From an uncultured Aquimarina sp. (GTDB taxonomy: Bacteria > Bacteroidota > Bacteroidia > Flavobacteriales > Flavobacteriaceae), in NCBI GenBank assembly GCA_947498595.1, contig CANMKX010000004.1:62001-126000 (forward strand): a stretch of DNA of 64,000 nucleotides. The letters are read 5' to 3'. The notes beneath the pieces were generated by a model. The model was not told the origin of the DNA and searched no databases. It saw nothing but the letters and a program-made list of their open reading frames with translations. A program made the translations under genes and the position numbers. Below, one piece after another: positions 44,123 to 53,402 of this stretch. Position 1 is the first letter of the stretch. The number at the start of each line of letters is the position of its first letter.

Positions 44123-45580
44123 ATGAAAAATTATCTCAAATTTATCACACTATTCTTTATTATACTCGTCATTTCATGCCAAAATGATGACAACAACACT
44201 TCTCCTAATGGAGATGCAATTGAATTAAAACAGCATTCAATTTCGCCTGTTTTATTAAAAAAAACACCCGATTTTTCTAATATAGAGATTTATACGTTAT
44301 TATCATCTGAAGATACTTATGTTCCTAATTTCACATATGGTTCTATGGCAGATGGTGCAGGTTTACTACGTAATACTGATGGAACATTTACTTTAATCAA
44401 TAATATTGAAGCTGATTATTCTATCGCTAGAATTACTTTGGACGAAACTTTTAAACCTATAAAAGGAGAGCATATATTAAATGCTATAGCTTCTGCCGAA
44501 ACTGCTCAATGTTCTGGCTCTTTAATTACTCTAGAAGAGCATGGTTTTGGACCATTATATCTATCAGGAGGTGAATGGGGTGGTAATTCAAAAGGTGTTT
44601 TTGTTACAGATCCTTTTAAACACATATCTGTTGCTGCTGTTCCAGAAATGCTACCTTCTTTGGGGCAATGGTCCACAGAAAATGCAGTAGTTATTGGTAA
44701 AGATGCATATCCTGATAAAACAGTTATTTTTATTGGTGATGACAATGCTAATAACGAGATTCCATCAGGACAATTAGGGATGTATGTAGGAGATCGAGGA
44801 GATCTTTCTGGCGGAAGGTTGTATGGTTTAAAAGTCACTTCTCCTAACGTAACTTATGAAATGGATATGGAGGAAGGTGTTCCTTATAATATCGAATTTG
44901 TAGAATTATTCGAGAAAAACATTGATTTACTTGATGCAGAAGCTAAACAAAAGGGAGTTCTTGGCTTTTCAAGATTAGAAGATATTGATTGGAGAAGAGG
45001 TTCTGGTTCTAATAATAGAGAGATTTATTTTTGTGTAACTGGACGTGACAAACCTGGTTTGATAGGAAAAGGTACTCGTTCTGGACGAGTATACAAAGTA
45101 AATTTAAATCCTAATAATCCTACTGGTTTAGGAACTATTACTTGTGTATTGGATGGTGATAAACCTAACGGAAAAGCCATAGATTTTCATAGCCCTGATA
45201 ATATAGTCGTAACAGAAAATTACGCTTATATACAAGAAGATCCTAATGGTATAGAAGATTTTAAACCTACTGCTGATCACTTTCCAAGATTATATCAATA
45301 TAATTTAAATAATGGAGCGATTAAAACGGTTCTCGAATGTGATCAAATCACAGCTGCTTCAGTTGGTTATGGAACTACAAATAAAATTTGGGAAATCACT
45401 GGTATGATCGACATCTCTGAAACCATTGGTGCTAATAACACTTTTTTATTAATCACTCAAAATCATGGATGGGAAAAAGCTGATGGCACTCCTTTTACTG
45501 ATCCAACAGCAAATCCAGATATTGCAAATAGTCGTAAAGAAGGGAGTATGTTATATGTTATTAAAGGTTTAGAAAGATAA
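44123..45580 (+). CDS. PhoX-like (DUF839) beta-propeller lipoprotein
   Basis: About 485 residues with a lipoprotein signal (ILVISCQNDD) and acidic residues after the cysteine. The body matches the PhoX/DUF839 propeller in outline: GFGPLYLSGGEWGGN, ENAVVIGKDAYPDKTVIFIGDD, GFSRLEDIDWRRG, GRVYKVNLNPNN and DFHSPDNIVVTENYAYIQED. PhoX enzymes are calcium- and iron-dependent phosphatases, but I have not confirmed the metal ligands, so activity is uncertain. The next gene, a di-heme protein, starts one base after the stop, indicating tight co-translation. Confidence 0.65.
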   Translation: MKNYLKFITLFFIILVISCQNDDNNTSPNGDAIELKQHSISPVLLKKTPDFSNIEIYTLLSSEDTYVPNFTYGSMADGAGLLRNTDGTFTLINNIEADYSIARITLDETFKPIKGEHILNAIASAETAQCSGSLITLEEHGFGPLYLSGGEWGGNSKGVFVTDPFKHISVAAVPEMLPSLGQWSTENAVVIGKDAYPDKTVIFIGDDNANNEIPSGQLGMYVGDRGDLSGGRLYGLKVTSPNVTYEMDMEEGVPYNIEFVELFEKNIDLLDAEAKQKGVLGFSRLEDIDWRRGSGSNNREIYFCVTGRDKPGLIGKGTRSGRVYKVNLNPNNPTGLGTITCVLDGDKPNGKAIDFHSPDNIVVTENYAYIQEDPNGIEDFKPTADHFPRLYQYNLNNGAIKTVLECDQITAASVGYGTTNKIWEITGMIDISETIGANNTFLLITQNHGWEKADGTPFTDPTANPDIANSRKEGSMLYVIKGLER

Positions 45581-45581
45581 T

Positions 45582-47372
45582 ATGTCAATATCAATGTTTA
45601 ATCTATTTAAGGGGGTTTGTTTTTTAACAAGTCTCCTTATCGTTCTATTATTGTATTCTTGCAAAAGTGACCCAAACAATGCTGTAGTATCTCATAATAA
45701 TCAAATGCATCTTCAATTTGATCACAATATAAGATTCGCAATGATGCATCTAGATAGTATTACTTATAACACAAAACATGCAGAGAAACATTTTAAAGCA
45801 TCAAGACGGTACTTTAAAAAAATAGAACCTGTGTTATCATTTCTAGATACCGAAAACTATGCTTATTTAAATCAACCCAACATTCTAAAAATTGAAGAAG
45901 AAGCTTTTACTGATATTAAAATTAAATCTCCTAGTGGCTATCAAGTTCTAGAAGAAACAATCTTTAACGATTCTGTTGATACTTTACTAATTTCAAAACA
46001 TGTAAATTTAATTAACCATCGTTTAAAGTTAATTCAAAAAAACACTCAGTTTAATCATTTAAAACCTTATCATTTTTTATGGTTGTTTAGAAAAGCTATT
46101 CATAGAGTTGCTTTAACAGGCATAACAGGTTTTGATTCTCCTGTATTAGAGAATTCTCTTAATGATGCACAAAATGTTTACACTAGCTTAAAAGAATCAT
46201 TATCCTTCTTTGAACCACAATTTAAAGACTCTGAGTTGTATAAAAAATGGTTACTTGAGATTGATTTAACAATACGAGAACTTTCTGGTAGTTTTAATAA
46301 TTTTGATCGGTATTTGTTTATCAAAAAACACACTCACTATCAAATGGTTTTATGGAATGAAACTGTAGCGGATTGGAATAGCAGTTTTCCTTTTGAACTT
46401 GCAATTAAAAACAATGCTTCTTCATTATTTTCTACTTCAACTTTTAATATAGCATATTTCTCTGATCCTAATTTTGGTGATATTACTCTTGAAAAAGTTA
46501 ATCTAGGAAAGCGCCTGTTTTATGACAAAAATCTTTCTGGAGATGGATCAATGAGTTGTGCTAGTTGTCATCTTCCTGAAAAGGCATTTGCTGATGGAAA
46601 AAAAACACCAAAAGAAGGTTTTCGTAATAGTCCTACCTTATTATATGCTGCATTACAAAAAGCTTTCTTTTATGACAAAAGGGCTGGAAGCCTTGAGGGG
46701 CAAATCATTGGCGTTATCGAAAATAAAAAAGAGTTTCATACTGATTTAGAAACGCTTGAGAAGGTGATTAAAAAAGACACTAATTACTTACTTAGTTTCG
46801 CAAAAAACTATCCTAATAAGAAAGTTAACAACCTCGTTATTCGTAATGCCATTGCATCTTATATTCGGAGTTTAATTCCTTTCAATTCCAAATTTGATCG
46901 TAATATATCTAATATAGAAAACACTCTATCTCAAAATGAAATTAATGGTTTTAATTTATTTAGCGGAAAAGCTAAATGTGCTACTTGCCTTTTCGCTCCA
47001 CTTTTTAATGGAACGGTTCCCCCTGATTATAAAGAATCTGAGTTAGAGCTTATTGGTGTACCTAAAGAAAACGATACGATCAATGCCCGTATTAGTGAAG
47101 ATTTAGGCCGTTATAATGTATTTAAAACAAATGAACGAAAACACTTTTTTAAAACTCCAACTATTAGAAATGCTAATAAAACTGCTCCTTATATGCATAA
47201 TGGCGTATTTAATACATTAGATGAAGTTATTGATTTTTATAATCGTGGTGGTGGTACTGGTATAGGAATACATGAACCCCTTCAAACGCTTCCTTCAGAT
47301 TCGTTAAGGCTTAATGCGCAAGAAATAAAAAACCTCATTAGTTTTATAAAAACACTTGATGACACTTATTAA
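45582..47372 (+). CDS. MauG/cytochrome c peroxidase-like di-heme lipoprotein with altered second heme site
   Basis: A 596-residue lipoprotein (signal ending LLLYSCKSD). The N-terminal 280 residues are helical, and SPSGYQVLEETIFND plus the PYHFLWLFRKAIHRV segment loosely resemble imelysin-type domains. The C-terminal part is a di-heme CCP/MauG domain: first heme motif C326-A-S-C-H330, conserved KTPTIRNANKTAPYMHNG, and a second motif that reads C466-A-T-C469-L470. The expected histidine is a leucine (CTT at 46989-46991; CAT is one change away), so the second heme would lack its proximal ligand. It is coupled to the PhoX-like gene. Confidence 0.85.
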   Translation: MSISMFNLFKGVCFLTSLLIVLLLYSCKSDPNNAVVSHNNQMHLQFDHNIRFAMMHLDSITYNTKHAEKHFKASRRYFKKIEPVLSFLDTENYAYLNQPNILKIEEEAFTDIKIKSPSGYQVLEETIFNDSVDTLLISKHVNLINHRLKLIQKNTQFNHLKPYHFLWLFRKAIHRVALTGITGFDSPVLENSLNDAQNVYTSLKESLSFFEPQFKDSELYKKWLLEIDLTIRELSGSFNNFDRYLFIKKHTHYQMVLWNETVADWNSSFPFELAIKNNASSLFSTSTFNIAYFSDPNFGDITLEKVNLGKRLFYDKNLSGDGSMSCASCHLPEKAFADGKKTPKEGFRNSPTLLYAALQKAFFYDKRAGSLEGQIIGVIENKKEFHTDLETLEKVIKKDTNYLLSFAKNYPNKKVNNLVIRNAIASYIRSLIPFNSKFDRNISNIENTLSQNEINGFNLFSGKAKCATCLFAPLFNGTVPPDYKESELELIGVPKENDTINARISEDLGRYNVFKTNERKHFFKTPTIRNANKTAPYMHNGVFNTLDEVIDFYNRGGGTGIGIHEPLQTLPSDSLRLNAQEIKNLISFIKTLDDTY

Positions 47373-47534
47373 CATCAAAATAATCAACTAATTTATATTT
47401 TCTTTATACTTCAATATAAAATAACACTGTAGTTATAGTTACATTTCCTATTTTATTTAAAGAAGTTATAGTTTTGATTTACAATTAATCGCTTTAAAGT
47501 TTAATTGATATAAGTGATTATCATAATACTGCAT

Positions 47535-47577
47535 AAAAAAACAGGTTTTACTATAAATTAGTAAAACCTGTTTTTTT
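47535..47577. terminator. Bidirectional terminator
   Basis: A perfect 19-bp stem with a five-base loop: left arm 47535-47553 with core CAGGTTTTACTA, right arm 47559-47577. It lies between convergent genes with A- and T-runs on the two flanks. Confidence 0.92.
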
Positions 47578-47594
47578 TATTTCTTAATTATACT

Positions 47595-48461
47595 CTATTT
47601 AATATCTAAAAACACTCCTCCAGAGTATGTTGGACTTGCATAAATAATTCTACCATCAATAGTAGAGGCATACGTAAACGAAATCCCTAATTTTTTAGTC
47701 AAATAATAAGCTACCTCTCCACTAACACTTGTATATTCTACATTGTTTGCAAAGATACTTCCTTGACTATTAGTTTGCGCTGACAAGTCTCCATTATCAA
47801 ATGATCTTACTCCATTTAATCGTCCGATAAGCCATAATCTACTTGTTAAAAAACCGATTCCTGCTTCTGCTCCAAAATGAAATTCGTCCGAAAAGTCTTT
47901 CGTTCTATTATTAAAACCTACATAAGTTTTACCATATGCTGATGCGGATTTAATTTTAAACGGAATCCCTAGATCTACTTGCAATTGTTGATTAAATTCT
48001 CCATCTCCTGTTTGAAAACTACCGTCACTTCCTCCTGAATCATCTCCTGTTGGTAATCCAAATTTTAAAGTACTCGATAATGCTATTTTTCCAGTATCAA
48101 GAATTCCATAACGGATAGAAATATCACTATCTCCTATTGAATTCAGACTTTCTCCTTCTTGTAATATTTGACCTGTTGTTCCTGATACTTGTTCATTTTG
48201 ATAGGTTCTCGAAAAGAAAGGAATATAAGCTATTACATCAATTTTATCTGTAATCCCATATTCTCCATAAAAATTCAGATTAAAAAACCCTCTTGTTGCA
48301 TTGGGATCTATATCTCCTGTATCTGTATAGTGCTCGTCAGATACTAATGACCAAGCCGACAATTTATAATATCCTTTTCCTTTTCCTTTAGTCCACTGCG
48401 CTTGTAGTCCACTCGTTACCATCAAAATAGCAACGAATAATATAATTATTTGTTTGTTCAT
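47595..48461 (-). CDS. Outer-membrane beta-barrel protein (paralogue of the 6585 gene)
   Basis: About 288 residues from the ATG at 48461, with a signal peptide ending near GLQAQW. The body is beta-rich. YGEYGITDKIDVIAYIPF and the late STIDGR match the corresponding places in the barrel protein at 6585-7493. It is the last gene of the FecI-FecR-TonB receptor operon, starting 10 bases after the DM13 lipoprotein stop, so it may handle the same ligand. The substrate is unknown. Confidence 0.75.
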   Translation of the reverse strand: MNKQIIILFVAILMVTSGLQAQWTKGKGKGYYKLSAWSLVSDEHYTDTGDIDPNATRGFFNLNFYGEYGITDKIDVIAYIPFFSRTYQNEQVSGTTGQILQEGESLNSIGDSDISIRYGILDTGKIALSSTLKFGLPTGDDSGGSDGSFQTGDGEFNQQLQVDLGIPFKIKSASAYGKTYVGFNNRTKDFSDEFHFGAEAGIGFLTSRLWLIGRLNGVRSFDNGDLSAQTNSQGSIFANNVEYTSVSGEVAYYLTKKLGISFTYASTIDGRIIYASPTYSGGVFLDIK

Positions 48462-48471
48462 TGTTATTTTT

Positions 48472-49164
48472 TTAATTGATATCTCCTCCACCTACTTTTA
48501 TAGAAAACGGTCTACACCAGTATAACACATAGTTATATTGGTTTAACGTAGCCTCATCTAATGGTATGTCATACATATGTACTCCGCTAAAAGTTGTTAC
48601 AGGACCAATTTCTAACGCATCACTAATCGAATTTGGATTGTTTGTTAAATATATATACAATCCAGGAAGGCTTGTTGATGCTGCATAATCTTGAGACAAA
48701 GAAAGTCTTATAATGTTTTCATTTGTTATTTCTTCAAGTGTGAAATCACCTTTTAACAAATAGCTACTTGTTGCAGCAATTGTTCCGGTTCTTATCATAG
48801 TTGTAACAACGGTTTCATCTGTAATTTCTAATGAATTTTCTACTAAAATTTCATTTTCTCCTACAGTAGTTTTTGCCGAAATTACAGCTTCTCCTTCTTG
48901 TAATGCAGTTGCTAGTCCTGTAGTTTCATTAATAGAAACAATGGTTTCATCAGAGCTTGACCATTGAACATCGACCGCTTCTTCTTGCCCTACATTATTT
49001 AAATAGGTAATTTCAAATTGATACGTTTCATTTACCGCTAAGGATTCTAATGGATTGTTAATACGTAGCTGCGGTTCGACCGTGTCTTGTATGATATCTT
49101 CTCCTATACAAGAAGTCAAGATACCTGCTACTACAAAAAAGATAATAAGCAGTTTAATTTTCAT
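48472..49164 (-). CDS. Lipoprotein with bacterial Ig-like and DM13 domains
   Basis: A 230-residue lipoprotein (cysteine 19 in GILTSCIGED). Residues about 31-116 form a bacterial Ig-like (BIG2) domain (VDVQWSSSDETIVSINETTG). Residues about 126-229 resemble a DM13 domain, with the signature YVLYWCRPFSIKVGGGDI holding cysteine 217. DM13 domains are predicted redox or heme-linked modules in surface proteins. It lies between the TonB receptor and the barrel gene. The acidic sequence after the cysteine suggests surface display, so it may capture or oxidise the receptor ligand; this is inference. Confidence 0.8.
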   Translation of the reverse strand: MKIKLLIIFFVVAGILTSCIGEDIIQDTVEPQLRINNPLESLAVNETYQFEITYLNNVGQEEAVDVQWSSSDETIVSINETTGLATALQEGEAVISAKTTVGENEILVENSLEITDETVVTTMIRTGTIAATSSYLLKGDFTLEEITNENIIRLSLSQDYAASTSLPGLYIYLTNNPNSISDALEIGPVTTFSGVHMYDIPLDEATLNQYNYVLYWCRPFSIKVGGGDIN

Positions 49165-49238
49165 GTTGATGTTAAGTTAAATTTGGGTTAGTATGTTCAA
49201 ATGCGTCGTACAGCCCAGCATTTCCTTACATTTTATAT

Positions 49239-51827
49239 TTAAAAATCTATCCTAAAAACTAAATTCGGTGTGATTCCTAAGGATGTTTTATTGACCTCTC
49301 TCAACCTCAATCCAGACGTATTTATATCATTATCAACACCTCTGTTTAACTCATACACTCTACTCAATTCATTTTCTCTATTATATAAATTAAGTAGTGA
49401 AAATCCTATTTTACCTCTCCATTTACTATTCTCTCTAAAAGAGAATTTATACGATGCAGACATATCCAATCGATGATAACTAGCCAATCTTGCACTATTC
49501 ACTTCTCCATAATTAATTTCATCATCTCCATTCACCTCTCTTACGCCATCAGCAGGTGTATACGGAATTCCTGTTCTAAAGTTCCATCCTAAAGAAGCTT
49601 CAAAATTATTCCATTGATATGAATGCGACCAGGACAAACTATGACGAACATCAAAATTACCAAAGAAAGATTCTCCATTATTTAGTTCATCAAACGTAAA
49701 TAGATTTTGAGCAAATGAATAACTCACCCAACTTCTATAATTCTCAATTCTTTTTTTTATTAAAAAATCGATTCCGATAGCTTCACTACTTCCTATAAAA
49801 GGATCATCACTTTGAGAAATATTAAACCCTCTTGTAAAAGATGTTAGTCCTTTGGTATTTTTATAATATGATTCGATATCAACATCCCACCCATGATTTG
49901 AATATAAAATTCCTCCCGAAAATTGATACCCTTTCTGTACTGGGATAAAATCTTCTCCAGAGAGTACCCATACTTGATTCTCTAAACCAAAATCTCTAGT
50001 TTCAAACTCTAATACTTGACTAATTACTTGCTCTTTTCTTTCTGCAGTAATTCTTGCTTTGGTATTTTTAAATAAGTTAATTTCTGTATTAATTCTTGGT
50101 TCGATTGAGAAACGATTTAGTTCTGAAAAATAATTACCTCGTATCCCTACATTTAGTTTTATGGCATTATTTTGATACCTGTATTCGCTATACATAGCGT
50201 GTGTAAGATTTTCTATATTTCTATCTTGCTGATAGCTATCCTCGTTTTCTAATCCAAATTCTCTCCCTATCAAAAACGATACGTTATTAGATGAAAAATG
50301 ATATCCTCCAGATACTTTATGATCTTTATTTATTTTCCAATTTAAATCAAATCCAATTCCTGCATCTAAAATTACATTTTCTTTAAAAGTTTTATCTTGA
50401 ACATCAGTAGCCACAGTATTGATTCCTAAATAATTCAAATCATAATTGGATATATAACTTCTAATATTATAATGTAATTCTGGCATTATTTCTTTTTCCC
50501 ATGTTACACTAAGTCCCTGATTTTCTATATTCAAAACATCTTGAATTCCATCAACAATTCCTCCTATTTCTGCTATGTAATTAAGGCTATTTCTTGTATG
50601 CAATCCACTAAATGTCCATTTATTTTTTTCATCTGGTTCGTAAATAGCTTTAAATGTTGAATCTAAAAAGTAAAATAAATTATTCGTTTCAGAAAAACTC
50701 TCATCAAACGTTCCTTCATCTTCTATAATTCGAGTATTTTGAAAAACTCGTTCTGAAAATTGATTATAAGTAATGGTTTCTATAAAATCTGTAAAAGCTC
50801 TTCTCGAAGAAAAAATCAGTCCTAATTTTGAATTTACAGGGATATTTGCATACGCATCAGCATGTGTCATATTAATTCCACCTCCACCACTAAATCGCTG
50901 TGGAATTTCTGATTTTGAGACGATATCAATAACACCAGATACTCTTCCTCCATATTTTGCTTCTGTTCCGCTTCTTGAAACATTTACATGGTCTATTATA
51001 TATGGATTAAATGCAGATAATAATCCAAAAAAATGTCCTGAATGATACATTGTAATACCATCCCATAAAATAAGATTTTGATCTGGAGTTCCTGATCGTA
51101 TATACAATCCTGATGCTGTTTCTGTAGGACTTTGTATTCCTGGTAAAAACTGAATTGTTTGTAATACATCTGGCTCTATCAATCTTGGTAGTATTCCTAA
51201 TTGATTAGGAGTAATTTTTACTGCTCCTCCTTCTTCTCTTGTAACTCCAGAGGTTAAATATTCGGTAATAACAACTTCACTTAATTCTTCTACTATTGGA
51301 GGCACCCAAAGCTTTCGACATTTTTTTGTATTTAAAGAATTAGCTTTTATAACCGTTTTTACATAGCCTAATGCATTAATTTCTATTAGGTCTGTAGGCG
51401 CAACTCTGAACATTTCAAAATAACCTTCCTCCAAAACTTCAAACCTCTCCTTTGTTCTTTTATTAACCAATATCGCTTTGGATATAAATACTCCCGTTTC
51501 TTCATCTACAAGGTAGCCACATAAAGAATTTGTCCCTTCTTTATATTTATTCTTTAATACATAATATCGGTCGCTTATTTTTTCAAAGACTAATGAAGTT
51601 TGTTTTTGAATTTGCTTCAAAAAAAATGCTAATGATTTAATTTCAGGAATATCAATCTCTTCACTTTTAATTTGATCAGAATCAAAAGAAAATTTTATTT
51701 CGTATTTATGCTCTACTTTTTGTAGAACCTGGAGTAATGTTTCTTGTTTTACACCAATAGAGTCCTTGTCTTGTGCGTACACACAAAAGGCTATTAACAA
51801 ACAACATACATTACATAATATCTTCAT
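49239..51827 (-). CDS. TonB-dependent receptor with STN signalling domain
   Basis: An 862-residue outer-membrane receptor. In order: signal peptide (VCCLLIAFCVYAQ), STN domain (about 22-95, the part that touches FecR), a carboxypeptidase-like regulatory domain (CGYLVDEETGVFISKAILV), a plug (LPRLIEPDVLQTIQFLPGIQ, YIRSGTPDQNLILWDGITMYH, YGGRVSGVIDIVSKS) and a 22-strand-type barrel ending in the terminal Phe of NLVFRIDF. With the FecR and FecI genes directly upstream it is a FecA-type transducer: ligand binding outside would activate the sigma factor and raise its own operon. The ligand is unknown. Confidence 0.93.
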   Translation of the reverse strand: MKILCNVCCLLIAFCVYAQDKDSIGVKQETLLQVLQKVEHKYEIKFSFDSDQIKSEEIDIPEIKSLAFFLKQIQKQTSLVFEKISDRYYVLKNKYKEGTNSLCGYLVDEETGVFISKAILVNKRTKERFEVLEEGYFEMFRVAPTDLIEINALGYVKTVIKANSLNTKKCRKLWVPPIVEELSEVVITEYLTSGVTREEGGAVKITPNQLGILPRLIEPDVLQTIQFLPGIQSPTETASGLYIRSGTPDQNLILWDGITMYHSGHFFGLLSAFNPYIIDHVNVSRSGTEAKYGGRVSGVIDIVSKSEIPQRFSGGGGINMTHADAYANIPVNSKLGLIFSSRRAFTDFIETITYNQFSERVFQNTRIIEDEGTFDESFSETNNLFYFLDSTFKAIYEPDEKNKWTFSGLHTRNSLNYIAEIGGIVDGIQDVLNIENQGLSVTWEKEIMPELHYNIRSYISNYDLNYLGINTVATDVQDKTFKENVILDAGIGFDLNWKINKDHKVSGGYHFSSNNVSFLIGREFGLENEDSYQQDRNIENLTHAMYSEYRYQNNAIKLNVGIRGNYFSELNRFSIEPRINTEINLFKNTKARITAERKEQVISQVLEFETRDFGLENQVWVLSGEDFIPVQKGYQFSGGILYSNHGWDVDIESYYKNTKGLTSFTRGFNISQSDDPFIGSSEAIGIDFLIKKRIENYRSWVSYSFAQNLFTFDELNNGESFFGNFDVRHSLSWSHSYQWNNFEASLGWNFRTGIPYTPADGVREVNGDDEINYGEVNSARLASYHRLDMSASYKFSFRENSKWRGKIGFSLLNLYNRENELSRVYELNRGVDNDINTSGLRLREVNKTSLGITPNLVFRIDF

Positions 51828-52742
51828 TTACTCTTTAACGAGAATAATCTTATTTTCGTTTTTAAAGGTAAATTTTATTTCCATAGGAACAAAAACTGTT
51901 TTTAATGCTAATTCTAGGTCATTATGAGTGAAACTTCCTGTAAATCTCTTTTTTAAATCAATTCCCTTTTTATCAAAAACAACATTAAATTGTTTTTCTA
52001 ATGCAGTTATTACTTGCTCTAAAGGAACTCTATTAAATGAACTTTCTCCCGTTATCCAATTAGGTTTTTTATCAACGACTTTCCATGTTTCAATTTTATC
52101 ATTAATAACCCGTATTCCATCTCCTATTGTTAATGTATTTTCGATCCCTTTTGTTGTTTGTGTTTTCACTTTTCCTTCGTGGCAACTTACTTCAAAATAG
52201 TCGTTATTTACGCTTATATTAAACTGTGTTCCTAATACCTCTACAGTTCCTTTATTGGTTTTTACTGTAAACTTTTCACCTTTACTTACTTCAAAAAAAG
52301 CTTCTCCTGTTAAATGTACATTTCGGTCTTCTTGCCAATTATCTTCATTAAACTCTAAGATTGATTTTGCATTTAAAAAAACTTTAGATCCATCTGGCAA
52401 TGCTACTGTTAAATGCTCTCCATAATTGGTATTATAAACCGTGGTTGTATTCCAGAAATAAGAAATTCCAAAAAGTACAACAAAAACAGAAGCTACAGCA
52501 TATACCCAATATGGTACTAATCGTTTAACCTTAGTTTCTGAAATATTAGAAGTATCATTTTTTATTTTCTGAAACAATTCTTGTTTCTGAAATTCTGGTT
52601 TTTCGAATTTTGCCATTGCAGCAATAATTCGTTTGTATTCTTTGCTTTCTGGGGTTTTCTGAAACGCTTCTTCTTCTTCTGGAGAAAGAGTTTTATCCAT
52701 CCATCGTGCTAAAAAAGTATCCTTTGAGTAATTTTTTTTCAC
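51828..52742 (-). CDS. FecR-family anti-sigma factor (TonB receptor locus)
   Basis: A 304-residue protein. The cytoplasmic N-terminus (LARWMDKTLSPEEEEAFQ) binds sigma, a transmembrane helix is at about 82-101 (VYAVASVFVVLFGISYFW), and the periplasmic FecR domain follows (HLTVALPDGSKVFLNAKS, LTGEAFFEVSKGEKFTVKT, VEVLGTQFNIS), ending in a DUF4974-type region. It ends directly against the receptor start (adjacent bases), so the two are coupled. Signal relay usually involves RseP-type cleavage; rseP is at 32857. Confidence 0.93.
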   Translation of the reverse strand: MKKNYSKDTFLARWMDKTLSPEEEEAFQKTPESKEYKRIIAAMAKFEKPEFQKQELFQKIKNDTSNISETKVKRLVPYWVYAVASVFVVLFGISYFWNTTTVYNTNYGEHLTVALPDGSKVFLNAKSILEFNEDNWQEDRNVHLTGEAFFEVSKGEKFTVKTNKGTVEVLGTQFNISVNNDYFEVSCHEGKVKTQTTKGIENTLTIGDGIRVINDKIETWKVVDKKPNWITGESSFNRVPLEQVITALEKQFNVVFDKKGIDLKKRFTGSFTHNDLELALKTVFVPMEIKFTFKNENKIILVKE

Positions 52743-52812
52743 ATCTTTATTTTTTATAGTTTAGGATTATTAATCCCAATACTTTTCTTCTCTATTCTTT
52801 CCTTACTTATAC

Positions 52813-52841
52813 AACAGTTATATAAGCCTCTACCCTACTTT
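52813..52841 (-). promoter_or_regulatory. Candidate FecI-dependent promoter of the fecR operon
   Basis: On the minus strand AAAGTAGGGTA (52841-52831), two bases past the sigma stop, is followed 13 bases later by CTGTT (52817-52813). The same 11-mer with TTGTT at the same distance occurs upstream of the repeat lipoprotein at 53471. Confidence 0.5.
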
Positions 52842-52842
52842 T

Positions 52843-53367
52843 TTATATTTTTCCAACTTTCGCTCTTAAAATCTCTAAAGCTTTGTGCATTCTTTTTTCT
52901 ACTGCTTTAACCGAAATCCCTACTATTTCTGCAATCTCTTTATAAGTCTTTTTATCTATTCTAGATAATAAAAAAACTTCTCTTTGTCTAGTAGGTAAAT
53001 TACTAATTGCTTTTTGTAATTTATCCATAAACTCCTTTTCTTCTAATACGTATTCTGGAGTTTCTTTATTGACTATATTGGTTGTTTGTTGCTGATATTT
53101 AAGAACTACTTTTTGATGCGCAATCTCATTTAAAAATTGATTATTAGCAACTGTATATAAAAACGACTTTGCTTTTTCAAAAATAACTTTAGTACAATTT
53201 CGCCATAATTTAACAAACGCTTCTTGTACAATATCTTCTGCTTGTTGCTTATCGCCACATTTATAAAACACAAAATTATGCAATGTCTCAGAATGATTAT
53301 TAAAAATCATTTCATAGTTCTTTTGTTCACAAACAGACTTCTCTTCTCTAGGCATTAAAAATAGCAT
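52843..53367 (-). CDS. FecI-type ECF sigma factor (TonB receptor locus)
   Basis: A 174-residue ECF sigma factor; an internal start at 53355 (MPREEKS) is possible. Region 2 is at about 25-95 (KQQAEDIVQEAFVKLWRN, AKSFLYTVANNQFLNE) and region 4 at about 120-170 (LPTRQREVFLLSRIDKKTYKEIAEIVGISVKAVE cut by helices). It is the first gene of a five-gene unit: sigma, FecR, STN TonB receptor, DM13 lipoprotein and barrel. A TAGATTTG box (53389-53382 on the minus strand) lies 15 bases before the first start. Confidence 0.93.
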   Translation of the reverse strand: MLFLMPREEKSVCEQKNYEMIFNNHSETLHNFVFYKCGDKQQAEDIVQEAFVKLWRNCTKVIFEKAKSFLYTVANNQFLNEIAHQKVVLKYQQQTTNIVNKETPEYVLEEKEFMDKLQKAISNLPTRQREVFLLSRIDKKTYKEIAEIVGISVKAVEKRMHKALEILRAKVGKI

Positions 53368-53381
53368 TGATCAATGTGTTT

Positions 53382-53389
53382 CAAATCTA
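53382..53389 (-). promoter_or_regulatory. Putative -7 box of the FecI-type sigma gene
   Basis: The minus strand reads TAGATTTG, matching TAnnTTTG, 15 bases before the start at 53367 and 27 before the start at 53355. Confidence 0.45.
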
Positions 53390-53402
53390 ACTCTTTTTTA
53401 AC

